Assembly (NCBI RefSeq): GCF_900112455.1
Contig: NZ_FOLT01000007.1
Location: 41,882 to 105,881 of the forward strand
Source: Alkalibacterium subtropicum
GTDB lineage: Bacteria > Bacillota > Bacilli > Lactobacillales > Carnobacteriaceae_A
Direction of reading: 5' to 3'
DNA: 64,000 nucleotides
In this document: positions 8,375-17,747 of the stretch, in pieces
Layout of the letters: each line of letters starts with the position of its first letter
How positions within the stretch are numbered: the first letter of the stretch is position 1
Notes under the pieces: model-generated
What the model was told of the DNA's origin: nothing
Seen by the model: the letters and a program-made list of their open reading frames with translations, nothing else
Databases searched by the model: none
Translations under genes and position numbers: made by a program

Positions 8375-11266
8375 ATGGTCTTTAAGAAAATCGAATCACG
8401 GGACCTTCCAGATATCCATTCTGAAGGTCACTTATATGCACACGAAGAAACGGGGGCACAGGTGTTGTACCTGGCCAACGATGATACCAATAAATCCTTT
8501 ACGATCGGCTTTAGAACACCGCCTTACAACGACAACGGTATCGCCCATATCCTCGAGCATTCCGTTCTGAACGGCTCACAAAAATATCCTTCCAAAGAAC
8601 CGTTCGTTGAACTGATCAAAGGGTCACTCAACACCTTTGTCAACGCGATGACTTTCTCGGATAAAACCATTTACCCGGTCGCATCCACCAACGAGAAAGA
8701 CTTCGGTCACCTGGTCGGGGTTTATTTAGACGCGGTCTTCCAGCCGAAATTGTATCAGGATCCGCAGATCCTTGCTCAGGAAGGCTGGCACCATCATCTG
8801 GAAAATGAAGAGGATGATCTCATTTATAAAGGGGTCGTTTACAACGAGATGAAAGGGGCTGCAGCTTCACCGGAGCGTCAGGTCTATGATCACGTTTCCA
8901 GTCAGCTGTATCCCAATACCACTTACAGCAAGAATTCAGGCGGCGACCCCAAAGAGATCCCGACCCTGACTCAGGAAGAATTCATTGCCTTCCACCAGAT
9001 GTACTACCACCCAAGCAACTCCCTGACGATCGTCTACGGAGACCTGAATATTTCCGATGTGTTCGATCGACTGGAAGAGTACTTTAGTGGGATGGGCAGA
9101 CAGGACGAAGCTGTCGACTTGTCCATCGAACCGTCCCGACCGAAAGAAGCGGTCTATTCCGATACGTATTCCATCACAGCAGGCGATGATCCGACCGGGA
9201 AAGACTACCTGGCACTCGGCTGGCATGGGGCCTTTCCGGATGAAACGCTGGACATCTTCGGCCTTGAAGTTCTGGAGGAGATCCTGTTCGGCAACAATCA
9301 GTCACCGCTTAAAAAAGCGCTCCTGGACGCAGAGATCGGTGGCGACATCAACAGCGATGTCTCAGATATCGGTTATCCGACCGCTTTCCTGATCATGGCG
9401 AAGTATTCCAGTGCCGACAAGATGCCTAAGTTCAAAGAAGTCGTTCAAGACACACTGAAGGATTTAGTCAAGAACGGCATCAACAAAGACCTGATCCAGG
9501 CAGCCCTGAACAAAATCACTTTCCAGACACGCGAAGCGGCGATATCAGAAGACAACCCGCGCGGGGTCATTTACGCCATCCAGACGCTGAACACCTGGCT
9601 GTACGACAAGGACCCGTTCGTGAACCTGCAGTTCAACCATTACCTGGAAGAACTGGCTGAAAAAGCGGACGAGGGCTACTTTGAAGAGCTGATCCAGCGC
9701 AAACTGATCGATAACGCCATCTTCACGCAAGTCATATTGAAAGCCGAACCCGGCAAGAGCGACAAGCAGGAAGCCGAGACACTCAAGCAGCTTCAGGAAT
9801 ATAAGGCTAATATAACAGAAGACGAACGTCAGACGATCATCAAAGAGACACGTGCTTTGATCGCGCGTCAGGAAACCCCGGACCGTCCGGAAGATCTGGC
9901 GAAGATCCCGACACTTAAACGCGAGGATCTGACGACGGACGAGCAGGACTATCCGATCGATGAAGAAGTGTTCGGCGAAGACACCAGTTTCTATCATGCG
10001 GATCAGTTCACGTCGGGCATCGACTACATCGACCTGTATTTCGACATCCAAGACTTTGAAGCGGACGAGTATGTCCTTCTAGGCTATTTCAGCCATCTCT
10101 TAGGTAAACTGGCCACGGAGAACTACGATGAAGCGGCGCTGCAGACGGAAATGGATACCCACACAGGCGGCATTTACGGCAGCATGTCTGTTTATGAAGA
10201 TATCGAAGGGAACATCAAACCGTTCTTCAAAGTCAGCGGGAAAGCTCTGGCAGCTGCTTTAGATGACTTGGTTGGTTTAATGAAAGAGATCTCCCTGCAT
10301 ACTCAGTTCGACAACAAAGCGGAACTCTTGAAGATCACCCAGCGACTGATCTCCAACTTTGAAAACAAGATAAACTTCGGTTCACACGCGATCGTCGCGA
10401 ACCGGGCCTTGAGCCAAGTGAAACCGACTGCCAAACTGAGTGAACGCATTGGCGGCGTCGACCAGTTCAATTATCTCAAATCTGTTCGCGATGAACTGAA
10501 AACAGATTCCACTGATCTGACAGACAGCCTGACTCAGTTACTAGCTAAACTGATGAACAAACGCCGCTTGAATGTGCTTTATACCGGCGGAGCGGACCGC
10601 AAGAACACGGTCAAAGAAGCGCTGAAAGCAGCCTTTTCTTCCTTTCCGAATGACCCCCTTGGCGACAAAGCCATGTACCAGCCTGGACCCAAGCAAAATG
10701 AAGCCTATGTGACAGCACAAGACGTGAACTATGTCGGTTTGGGAAGTGACGCCACCGGAACGCTCGACTACTCGGGGCCCTCGCAAGTCCTGTCGACGGC
10801 TTTCCGTTTTGACTACCTGTGGAATGCCATTCGTGTCAAAGGCGGGGCATACGGCTCCCTTTACCGTCATACACGCAACGGCAGTGTGGCGCTGGGATCT
10901 TACCGTGATCCGAACATCAGTAAGACACTGAACGTGTATAAAGAAATCCCGGACTACGTCAAAGGACTGGAACTTTCCGAGTCTGAACTGCTGAAATATA
11001 TCATCGGGTCACTCAGCCCGCTGGAGCAGCCGAAATCAGCTCACAGCAAGGGACTCACTGCTTTCAATCGACTGCAGCGTAATATCACAAAGGACGATAT
11101 CGTCAAGCTGAAAAAAGAGATTTTAGCGACCGATTCAGACAAACTGTCAGCCCTGCACGAAGACTTCCGCACAGTCATCGACTCAGGTTCTGTGGTCGTC
11201 ATCGGGAACAAGACGCAGATCGAAAACGAAAAAGAGCTGTTCGATGAAGTGTACGACCTTTACTGA
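8375..11266 (+). CDS. M16C family zinc metallopeptidase (presequence-protease type)
   Basis: A 963-residue protein of the size of PreP/falcilysin-like M16C peptidases: two M16 halves joined by a linker. The inverted zinc motif HILEH at residues 58-62 supplies two zinc-binding histidines and the catalytic Glu61; a third ligand Glu is expected in YNEMKG near 166. These enzymes enclose and degrade short unfolded peptides, up to about 70 residues in known members. No signal peptide is present, so it should work in the cytoplasm. AAGGAG stands before the ATG. It is transcribed alone and ends at a strong terminator (11291-11332). The physiological substrate is unknown. Confidence 0.9.
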   Translation: MVFKKIESRDLPDIHSEGHLYAHEETGAQVLYLANDDTNKSFTIGFRTPPYNDNGIAHILEHSVLNGSQKYPSKEPFVELIKGSLNTFVNAMTFSDKTIYPVASTNEKDFGHLVGVYLDAVFQPKLYQDPQILAQEGWHHHLENEEDDLIYKGVVYNEMKGAAASPERQVYDHVSSQLYPNTTYSKNSGGDPKEIPTLTQEEFIAFHQMYYHPSNSLTIVYGDLNISDVFDRLEEYFSGMGRQDEAVDLSIEPSRPKEAVYSDTYSITAGDDPTGKDYLALGWHGAFPDETLDIFGLEVLEEILFGNNQSPLKKALLDAEIGGDINSDVSDIGYPTAFLIMAKYSSADKMPKFKEVVQDTLKDLVKNGINKDLIQAALNKITFQTREAAISEDNPRGVIYAIQTLNTWLYDKDPFVNLQFNHYLEELAEKADEGYFEELIQRKLIDNAIFTQVILKAEPGKSDKQEAETLKQLQEYKANITEDERQTIIKETRALIARQETPDRPEDLAKIPTLKREDLTTDEQDYPIDEEVFGEDTSFYHADQFTSGIDYIDLYFDIQDFEADEYVLLGYFSHLLGKLATENYDEAALQTEMDTHTGGIYGSMSVYEDIEGNIKPFFKVSGKALAAALDDLVGLMKEISLHTQFDNKAELLKITQRLISNFENKINFGSHAIVANRALSQVKPTAKLSERIGGVDQFNYLKSVRDELKTDSTDLTDSLTQLLAKLMNKRRLNVLYTGGADRKNTVKEALKAAFSSFPNDPLGDKAMYQPGPKQNEAYVTAQDVNYVGLGSDATGTLDYSGPSQVLSTAFRFDYLWNAIRVKGGAYGSLYRHTRNGSVALGSYRDPNISKTLNVYKEIPDYVKGLELSESELLKYIIGSLSPLEQPKSAHSKGLTAFNRLQRNITKDDIVKLKKEILATDSDKLSALHEDFRTVIDSGSVVVIGNKTQIENEKELFDEVYDLY

Positions 11267-11290
11267 TCAGCTCGATCAGAACAAAACTAG

Positions 11291-11332
11291 AACCGGACCA
11301 GCAGCGTATAATCGCTGCTGGTCTGGTTTTTT
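11291..11332 (+). terminator. Terminator of the M16C peptidase gene
   Basis: A 16-bp stem, 11291-11306 with 11313-11328, one imperfect pair, loop TATAAT, followed by six T's. A textbook intrinsic terminator. Confidence 0.9.
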
Positions 11333-11449
11333 CATCCTCAATAGCTATCCTTTGCATCTCCAAAAAGCCGCGCTGTATACTGAGCGTGTAGATCACTGAG
11401 GAAGAAATAGATTGTCACTAGGACTATAACTAAAGAGGAGGGATAAAGC

Positions 11450-11749
11450 GTGAATACACTCGTTGCCGTTTCTATCGTGCCCATCGGAACAGAGGAAGCA
11501 CTGGCCCCGCATGTGTCAAAATCCATCAAGATCATCAGAGACTCCGGCCTGCCCAATAAAACGACCTCGATGTTTACAGAAATCGAAGGCCCCTGGGATG
11601 AGGTAATGAACGTCGTCAAAGACGCTGTGATGGTCCTGGCTGATGAAGGGATCCGAACGGAAGTCGTTCTGAAAGGCGATATTCGTCCCGGACGTGAGAA
11701 CGCCATGGAAGAGAAAGTCCAGGAGATCGAAGACAGGCTGGGTCAGTAA
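11450..11749 (+). CDS. Thiamine-binding MTH1187/YqgV family protein
   Basis: 99 residues with the family features: N-terminal strand LVAVSIVPIGTEE, a central TSMFTEIEGPWDEVM and the basic C-terminal VVLKGDIRPGRENAMEEKV. Proteins of this family (DUF77, YqgV) are small ferredoxin-like-fold oligomers that bind thiamine. The GTG at 11450 follows GAGGAGGG at a spacing of 7. The gene is monocistronic, with its own terminator. No thiamine transport gene adjoins it, so the link to thiamine rests on the family only. Confidence 0.88.
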   Translation: MNTLVAVSIVPIGTEEALAPHVSKSIKIIRDSGLPNKTTSMFTEIEGPWDEVMNVVKDAVMVLADEGIRTEVVLKGDIRPGRENAMEEKVQEIEDRLGQ

Positions 11750-11768
11750 ACCAATAGAAAACTCGAAG

Positions 11769-11808
11769 AGGTGTCCGCTCCAGGATAAAGGAGGGGACAC
11801 CTTTTTTC
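11769..11808 (+). terminator. Terminator of the yqgV-like gene
   Basis: AGGTGTCC pairs with GGACACCT, with an inner CTCC/GGAG pairing, followed by six T's. Confidence 0.85.
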
Positions 11809-11934
11809 GTACAGAAACATCCGTTCGGCAGTCGGTTTTTTCTCTTTTAGTCGCGCGCGCATTGAAAATGCCTTCATTGATACCTATAATGAATAAAGAT
11901 AGACTAAAAAACATAGCCATACAGGAGGGATGAC

Positions 11935-12276
11935 ATGAATAAAAGCAAACGCGCGGTGATTGCCCTGTTGTTTCTCTGTTCGATCCTGTTCCTGACCCAG
12001 CCGGATAAGGACGATATCTATGACTGGCTGGAACACGAGCAAGGCATCACTCAAAGAGATGACTCGAACGAAGCGATCGCCTTTGGTTTATTCAAAAAAG
12101 ACGGGAAACAGATCCAGGAGATGTTCAGTCACTACAGAAATACGGGTCTCTTTGCAAGCGAGGAAAAAGTTTTTTATGATGAAAACGGCGAGTCGTTCAC
12201 CATCCGGGTCTTCGGTATTGCCGGCCAGCTTTTTTTAATGGAAGAAGGACCGGTCTGGGACTGGCTGAATAATTAA
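11935..12276 (+). CDS. Small membrane-anchored or secreted protein, unknown
   Basis: 113 residues starting at an ATG behind CAGGAGGGATGAC. Residues 8-20 (VIALLFLCSILFL) are one hydrophobic segment after a basic MNKSKR start, so the protein is either secreted or anchored by its N terminus with the rest outside. The remainder is acidic and contains several aromatic residues, with the C-terminal EGPVWDWLNN. No family is recognised. It lies between a terminator and repeat array E and appears monocistronic. Confidence 0.65.
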   Translation: MNKSKRAVIALLFLCSILFLTQPDKDDIYDWLEHEQGITQRDDSNEAIAFGLFKKDGKQIQEMFSHYRNTGLFASEEKVFYDENGESFTIRVFGIAGQLFLMEEGPVWDWLNN

Positions 12277-12329
12277 GTCAGTTTGCCGCGTTTTGAAGGA
12301 CCTCAGGCTTGCTTTCCTGTACGAGTTTC

Positions 12330-12560
12330 GAGAACAGCGTAGTATTATCGGTACTCAAGTACTGCTCATTGTTCGACTTTAGGGAATGATGCCGTATTAC
12401 AGGCATTCATCACTATCAACACGTCTAACTTACGGGAATAGCACTACATTACAGGCACTCAAACACCGCTCCTCAATCGACTTACCGGAAAGCATACTAT
12501 TACAGATACTTAGTAGGGATTCAACTAGCACACAATCTGAGTCCCTGACAATTCTACATG
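12330..12560 (+). repeat. 52-bp tandem repeat array E (family delta, about five units)
   Basis: The anchor TATTAC or a variant falls at 12343, 12395, 12447, 12498 and about 12549, spacings of 52, 52, 51 and 51. The most similar units share the layout TATTACAGGCACTCA, variable bases, TCGACTTACGGGAA. The sequence GTACTCAAG in the first unit is also found in family beta at 5311-5835. No inverted repeat is obvious. The frame that stays open at 12386-12586 has no ribosome site and is only the repeat. Confidence 0.7.
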
Positions 12561-12622
12561 TTCAACTGATTTATCCTTTTCAATAAGCAACCTAATCACC
12601 CAACAGAACGGAGACATTACAT

Positions 12623-13522
12623 ATGATCGACAGTTATGAAAACATGCCGAAATCTAACGCACACCCAGCAGGAATGAAGACGGTCCATGGCGACAAACAA
12701 AATATCCAGGCGCGCATTATTCCGGAAGATCATATATACCAGCGCAAGAACGGCCGGAACCTGCGCATCCGACTAGTCTATCCGGAAGGCTATGAACTTG
12801 AAGGGCCGTATCCAACCTTAGTACATATCCAGGGATCAGGCTGGTTCCAGCAGGATCTGAACAACATCATCACGGACTTCATGCCGATCGTCAAGCGCGG
12901 GTTCGTGCTGGCTGTGGTGGAGTATCTGCCCTTACCTGACGCCAGTTTCCCGAGTCATATCCATGACGCTAAAACCGCTGTCCGTTATTTGGACGCACAC
13001 GCCGATGAACTGGCGCTCGATATGAAAAACCTCTTCCTGTCTGGTGACTCGAGCGGCGGACATACCGCCGTCATGGCCTGGGCGACCTGGCAGACAGACA
13101 GGCTGGACAACTCGACTGTGCCGCTTCCAGCTGTCAAGGCCTGTATCGATATATACGGCGTCACTGATTTTGGGGCTATCGTGAATCAGCCCTCAGCGAC
13201 CGACCATGCCAAGCCGACGAGTCCGCCGAACCTGCTGCTCACAGAGTTCATCAGAGGGAACGATGACGCCCATGTCAAACAGGCGTCCGTTTTGTATTAT
13301 TTGGAAAGGCACAAACCAGAAGCTCCCCTGTTGATCCTCCACGGCAACAAAGATACGGTTGTTCCCTTTGAGCAAAGCGTGCTGCTCTATGAAGCCTGCC
13401 TTGAGCATGACCTGGACGCTGAGTTTTACTGCGTGGACGAAGCCGATCACGGCGGAAGCATCTTTTATACCGATGAAGTCGTGGGGATCATCAGAGACTT
13501 TCTGATCACGCATGTCGATTAG
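12623..13522 (+). CDS. Alpha/beta hydrolase, esterase of the BD-FAE/HSL-like type
   Basis: 299 residues with the alpha/beta-hydrolase signatures: an oxyanion segment VHIQGSGW (about residue 67, in place of the common HGGGW), nucleophile elbow GDSSGGH with Ser143, acid in HGNKDTVVPF near 245 and base His in EADHGG near 278. Such enzymes hydrolyse short-chain carboxylic esters, often on plant or carbohydrate substrates. There is no signal peptide, so it is intracellular. CGGAG precedes the ATG at moderate distance. The gene is alone between array E and the next promoter. Confidence 0.82.
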   Translation: MIDSYENMPKSNAHPAGMKTVHGDKQNIQARIIPEDHIYQRKNGRNLRIRLVYPEGYELEGPYPTLVHIQGSGWFQQDLNNIITDFMPIVKRGFVLAVVEYLPLPDASFPSHIHDAKTAVRYLDAHADELALDMKNLFLSGDSSGGHTAVMAWATWQTDRLDNSTVPLPAVKACIDIYGVTDFGAIVNQPSATDHAKPTSPPNLLLTEFIRGNDDAHVKQASVLYYLERHKPEAPLLILHGNKDTVVPFEQSVLLYEACLEHDLDAEFYCVDEADHGGSIFYTDEVVGIIRDFLITHVD

Positions 13523-13570
13523 CCGCTTTTATAAAGAGACAGGAAATGCCTTCCTGCAGAAAATGTGTTA

Positions 13571-13598
13571 TTGATAAAAGCCAAAAGACGTTTATACT
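13571..13598 (+). promoter_or_regulatory. Promoter for the gene at 13645
   Basis: TTGATA (13571-13576) and TATACT (13593-13598) are separated by 16 bp, a good sigma-A match. The start codon is 47 bp downstream. Confidence 0.6.
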
Positions 13599-13644
13599 AT
13601 AGTAAGGTAGTGTTTAGTTCTGCACGGGAAGGGGGGAGGACAAA

Positions 13645-14082
13645 ATGGGACTGTTTTATTTCGCCATCGTTATGAGCGGCATCTTGTTGTTTTTAAACGA
13701 AGAAAAAGAAATAAACAAGTTATTTAAAGCCATCGATACATACAGACGGCCGTTTAAGATCGCCACGTTTATCCATATCATTTTCATGGGTGTATTCATG
13801 GTGCCGTTCGACTCTATTGACACGGCACTGATCCTCAGGTATGCTGTGCTCTACTTATTTGTCGGGGTCATCTTGTACGGGCTCTATAAAAACCAGCCGT
13901 TGAACGTATTAAAGATCATCAGCCTGCTGCATATTGTGGGATTAGTCGGACGCATCGCCCTTGAATGGATGGAATGGACACCCATGAAGCTGTTCAATGT
14001 CGTCATATCCACGGCCATCATTCCGTTATATCTCTACATCATCCAGCTCGTTCTTACACTCAAACGCTTCTCCAGCGACTGA
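13645..14082 (+). CDS. Four-helix membrane protein, unknown
   Basis: 145 residues with four hydrophobic helices (about 3-17, 38-52, 58-78, 110-136) and short charged loops. The ATG follows GGGAAGGGGGGAGGA, an unusually purine-rich ribosome site. No family is recognised. A 64-bp gap separates it from the larger membrane protein at 14147, and no terminator lies between, so they may form one transcript. Confidence 0.65.
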   Translation: MGLFYFAIVMSGILLFLNEEKEINKLFKAIDTYRRPFKIATFIHIIFMGVFMVPFDSIDTALILRYAVLYLFVGVILYGLYKNQPLNVLKIISLLHIVGLVGRIALEWMEWTPMKLFNVVISTAIIPLYLYIIQLVLTLKRFSSD

Positions 14083-14146
14083 GCACTACTTATAAATCAC
14101 TTGTTTATCCCTTGATGGATGAATCACACAGAAAAAGGAAGGTATT

Positions 14147-15736
14147 ATGAAACCATTTAAGAAACGCTTATTTTTATATCTCGCACTGTTTATTGCTGCG
14201 TTAGCTGTATTTTACATATATACACCAGCGCTCAACATCCACTCGCAGGCATTCAGATTTTATATCCTGCTGTTTGCCGTAGCTGCCATCGGTATCGAAC
14301 TGTCTCTAGACGGTCAGTTTTTCTATCAGAAAAAACTGAAGTATGGGGCTTTGGCCCTGCCGATCCTGGGCGTCATCGTGATCGCTGCAGGCAACCTGGT
14401 GAACGGGGTCATGTTCCGTGCCACAGACTATGCCTCCCTGATCGAAGTGGAAGAGAAGAGTTTCCAGGACGATTTCCCGGCCATGGATGAATCATCTATC
14501 CCATTGATGGATAAAGACACAGCCCAGCGTCTGGGAGACCGACGCATCGGCTCGATCAGCGAACTGGTTTCTCAATTCGTCCCCGCTGATACGTATACGC
14601 AGATCAATATCGATAATGATCCTTTTCGCGTCACCCCACTGCAGTATGCCAGTTTTATCCGCTGGTTCAGCAACCGCAGTGAAGGCATCCCCAATTACCT
14701 GAAAGTCGACATGGTGACGGGAGCAGTCGAAGTAGAAGATCTGGAACAAAACATCAAATATTCGGATTCAGAGTATTTTAACCGGAACGTCAAGCGGCAC
14801 CTGCGCTTCAACCATCCGACCAAACTTTTTGCAGACCCGGATTTTGAAGTCGATGATCAGGGGCACCCCTATTACATCGCGACGACCTATGAGAATGTTT
14901 TCTGGTTCAAGCAGCTCGAACCGACCGGCCTGATCGTTTTAGACGCCGTGACAGGTGAAACGGAAGAATTTGATTTAGACAATATGCCGACCTGGGTGGA
15001 CCGTGTGTATTCGGCAGATCTTATTTTACAGCAGCTGAACTACAGAGGCCAGTACAGCGGCGGTTTCTTCAATGCACTCTTTGGTAAACGCGGGGTCACG
15101 CAAACGACAGAAGGCTACAACTATATCCCGATGAATGATGATGTTTATCTTTATACTGGCGTAACATCCATTAACAGAGATGCCTCGAATATCGGCTTTT
15201 ATCTTGTAAACATGCGTACCAAAGCCGCTGAATTTTATCCGGTCACTTCTGCCGATGAGTTTTCTGCCATGGATTCTGCCGAAGGGGCACTCCAGCAGAT
15301 GCGTTTCGAATCGACCTTTCCGCTGCTGATCAGCTTGAACGAACGCCCGTATTACATTTCATCCCTGAAAGATGATTCCGGCCTTGTCCGTTCCTATGCC
15401 CTGGTCGATGCACAGGACTATCAGAAAGTCATCACCAGCGACACCGTGGATGGCCTGATCACTCAGCTGAACGGCGAAACATTGACTGATTCAGAGGACG
15501 CCGAAGAAGATATCGTTGAAGTGGTCGACGAAAACCTGAGTGAAGTCAGCGGCCAAGTGGAAAACATCTCGCAGGCGGTCGTTTCCGGTAATACCCTTTA
15601 CTACTTCATGATCGACGGCAGCATCTACAAAGCCGACATCACCTTACACGATGCCTTGCCTTTTGTTGAAGAAGGTCAAGTCATCGAAGGAGAAGCCAAC
15701 GAAGACAATGAATTCAAAGTGATTATTTTAGACTAA
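14147..15736 (+). CDS. Membrane-anchored protein with large extracellular domain, unknown
   Basis: 529 residues. The first 110 residues hold four hydrophobic helices; the remaining 420 have none and should be exposed outside the cell. The soluble part contains two similar strand-turn segments, YLKVDMVTGAVEVEDL near 185 and LIVLDAVTGETEEFDL near 265, which recall PepSY-like beta repeats; this is a resemblance only. The C-terminal part is acidic. AAGGAAGGT precedes the ATG and a strong terminator follows. A role in envelope function is inferred from topology. Confidence 0.65.
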   Translation: MKPFKKRLFLYLALFIAALAVFYIYTPALNIHSQAFRFYILLFAVAAIGIELSLDGQFFYQKKLKYGALALPILGVIVIAAGNLVNGVMFRATDYASLIEVEEKSFQDDFPAMDESSIPLMDKDTAQRLGDRRIGSISELVSQFVPADTYTQINIDNDPFRVTPLQYASFIRWFSNRSEGIPNYLKVDMVTGAVEVEDLEQNIKYSDSEYFNRNVKRHLRFNHPTKLFADPDFEVDDQGHPYYIATTYENVFWFKQLEPTGLIVLDAVTGETEEFDLDNMPTWVDRVYSADLILQQLNYRGQYSGGFFNALFGKRGVTQTTEGYNYIPMNDDVYLYTGVTSINRDASNIGFYLVNMRTKAAEFYPVTSADEFSAMDSAEGALQQMRFESTFPLLISLNERPYYISSLKDDSGLVRSYALVDAQDYQKVITSDTVDGLITQLNGETLTDSEDAEEDIVEVVDENLSEVSGQVENISQAVVSGNTLYYFMIDGSIYKADITLHDALPFVEEGQVIEGEANEDNEFKVIILD

Positions 15737-15742
15737 AATCCA

Positions 15743-15794
15743 AAAACCTGCTCTTCATTACTCGCAGCCAAAGTGATGAGGGGCAGGTTTTTTC
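15743..15794 (+). terminator. Terminator of the gene at 14147
   Basis: AACCTGC near 15745 pairs with GCAGGTT near 15784; an inner TCATTAC/GTGATGA pairing extends the stem. Six T's follow. Confidence 0.8.
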
Positions 15795-15918
15795 TAACTT
15801 CACATTAAAAAAATCTTAGAAAAAAGGATGGGAAATAATCTATCAAACAGCTTAGAATAGTGTTAATATAGTGGCTATATATAAACTGAACCCATTAATA
15901 CTCGAGGAGACATGATCG

Positions 15919-16737
15919 ATGACAAAAAATACGTCACGCAACACACGCAGCAAACAAACAAACAAGAAGAAACCCTTCTATAGAAAAGCGTGGGTGTGGC
16001 TGATCGCCGCCCTTATCGGATTCGGCGCTGCCGGTGCGAACTTAGGAGACGCCGATGAGGCACAGCCGGAGGACACCGCGCCCGAACTGGTCGAAGAAAC
16101 CGAGACAAAAGAGGACCGTCAGGAAGAAACAGATGCCCAAGCAGTAAGCGAACAAGACCCCGTCGAAGAACCAGAGGAAACAGAAACCGACGACGCCGTT
16201 GAGGAAGAAATCGATGAGACGGAAGATACCGCTAAGGAAGAGTCCAGAGAAGAAACTGGAGAAGTGGTGGAAGAGACAGAAGAAGTGACTGAGGAACCAC
16301 AGAACGAAGTGACGCGTGAACAGGACTTTGCCCTGACTCAGGCGCGTTTAAATCTATCGTATTCTCCTTACTCAAAATACGCCTTATACGACCAGCTTAT
16401 ACTTGAAGGTTATCCGGAAGATGCTGTCCAGTATGCCATCGATACTATCGAAGCGGACTGGAACGAGCAGGCACTGAAACAAGCCCAAGACTATCTGGCG
16501 CACACCTCTTTTTCAGAAGACAGTTTATACGACCAGCTCATTTATGATGAATTCACCGAAGAGCAGGCCCTGTATGCCATCTCGAATATCGAAGCAGACT
16601 GGAACAACCATGCTCTGAAGCAAGCCAGAGACTACCTGGATTATTCCACTTACTCAGACAGTGAGCTCTATGATCAGCTGATTTTTGAAGGCTTCACTCC
16701 TGAACAGGCCCAGTACGCGCTGGATAATATAGAATAA
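15919..16737 (+). CDS. Membrane-anchored protein with three Ltp-type repeats
   Basis: 272 residues: a basic N terminus (many Lys/Arg), one membrane helix at about 24-41, a very acidic Glu/Asp/Thr-rich linker to about 135, then three repeats of about 46 residues with the core ALKQARDYL, LYDQLI, EQAQYALDNIEADWN. This is the Ltp (host cell surface-exposed lipoprotein) repeat, first described in a phage lipoprotein that blocks injection of other phage DNA. Here there is no lipobox; the helix anchors it instead, with repeats outside if the positive-inside rule holds. Chromosomal Ltp proteins are common in Firmicutes and their role is mostly unproved. It is monocistronic with its own terminator. 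Confidence 0.8.
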   Translation: MTKNTSRNTRSKQTNKKKPFYRKAWVWLIAALIGFGAAGANLGDADEAQPEDTAPELVEETETKEDRQEETDAQAVSEQDPVEEPEETETDDAVEEEIDETEDTAKEESREETGEVVEETEEVTEEPQNEVTREQDFALTQARLNLSYSPYSKYALYDQLILEGYPEDAVQYAIDTIEADWNEQALKQAQDYLAHTSFSEDSLYDQLIYDEFTEEQALYAISNIEADWNNHALKQARDYLDYSTYSDSELYDQLIFEGFTPEQAQYALDNIE

Positions 16738-16744
16738 GACGGTA

Positions 16745-16780
16745 AACCCATGTTGAAAATTCAGCATGGGTTCTTTCTTT
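16745..16780 (+). terminator. Terminator of the Ltp-repeat gene
   Basis: AACCCATGTTGA and TCAGCATGGGTT form the stem with one imperfect pair, followed by CTTTCTTT. Confidence 0.8.
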
Positions 16781-16871
16781 GTAAAGACTAAAAATGGTAT
16801 AGTTAAGAAGAATGGTTTTTCCGTAGTTAACACTATAAGTGTTTATGAATAACGAATGAAAAGGTGAACAC

Positions 16872-17720
16872 ATGAGTACAGGAATGGTTTTAGAAGGCGG
16901 AGGGATGCGTGGTTTGTATACGGCTGGTGTGCTGGACACGTTATTGGATGAGGAGATCCACATCGACGGGATGCTGACTGTATCTGCTGGCGCGCTCTTT
17001 GGCATAAACTTTGCTTCCAGACAGAAAGGCAGGGCCCTCAGATACAATAAAACATACATAAGAGACAAGCGCTACATCAGCTTGAGAAGCTGGCTGAAAA
17101 CAGGGGATATGGTGAATAAAGACTTCGCTTACTACACCGTCCCATTCTCACTGGATGTCTTTGATGAGGAAGCTTTCAAACGATCAGGCATCGCTTTTTA
17201 TGCCACAGTCACCAATATGGAAACGGGTCTCCCTGAATATATCCACATCACGGAGCCGTTCAAGCAGATGGAAGCCTTACGCGCATCCGGATCGATGCCC
17301 TTTGTCTCCAGACCCATCGAGCACAACGGAACGAAGTACCTGGACGGCGGTGTCAGTGACAGTATCCCGCTGGAAAAAGCAGAGGCTTTGGGTTACGAGA
17401 AAAACATTGTCATTTTGACCCGGCCGCTTGATTACAGAAAGACGAAACCCAACGACTTCATCATCGACCGCTGGTACAAAAAGTATCCGGCTTTCAAGGA
17501 AGCACTGAAAAGCAGATACAAGAACTACAACGACACGGTCGAGAAAATCATTGAAGACGAAAAGCAGGGAAAAAATTTCGTCATCCGACCGTCTATGAGT
17601 ATCCCGATCAAGCGCCTGGAGCGCGATCCGGATAAACTGCAGGCCATGTATGACCTGGGAGTCAAAGACGCCACAACACGCATACAAGAGCTCAAACGCT
17701 ACTTAAAGAATGCACACTAG
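16872..17720 (+). CDS. Patatin-like phospholipase
   Basis: 282 residues of the bacterial patatin (YjjU-like) group, which hydrolyses acyl esters of lipids with a Ser-Asp dyad. The glycine-rich oxyanion loop EGGGMRG is at residues 8-14, the nucleophile is Ser38 in LTVSAGALFG and the acid is Asp158 in YLDGGVSDS. The usual G-x-S-x-G becomes T-V-S-A-G, so the first glycine is replaced by Thr36. The start ATG has only a weak AAAAGGTGA site. No signal peptide is present. The next gene begins 27 bp downstream, so the two may be co-transcribed. Confidence 0.85.
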   Translation: MSTGMVLEGGGMRGLYTAGVLDTLLDEEIHIDGMLTVSAGALFGINFASRQKGRALRYNKTYIRDKRYISLRSWLKTGDMVNKDFAYYTVPFSLDVFDEEAFKRSGIAFYATVTNMETGLPEYIHITEPFKQMEALRASGSMPFVSRPIEHNGTKYLDGGVSDSIPLEKAEALGYEKNIVILTRPLDYRKTKPNDFIIDRWYKKYPAFKEALKSRYKNYNDTVEKIIEDEKQGKNFVIRPSMSIPIKRLERDPDKLQAMYDLGVKDATTRIQELKRYLKNAH

Positions 17721-17747
17721 AACTTTATGAGAGGAGTAAGAAAAGCC

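Noticed and set aside
12386..12586. 66-codon frame in array E
   Set aside because: No ribosome site; it lies entirely in the 52-bp repeats.
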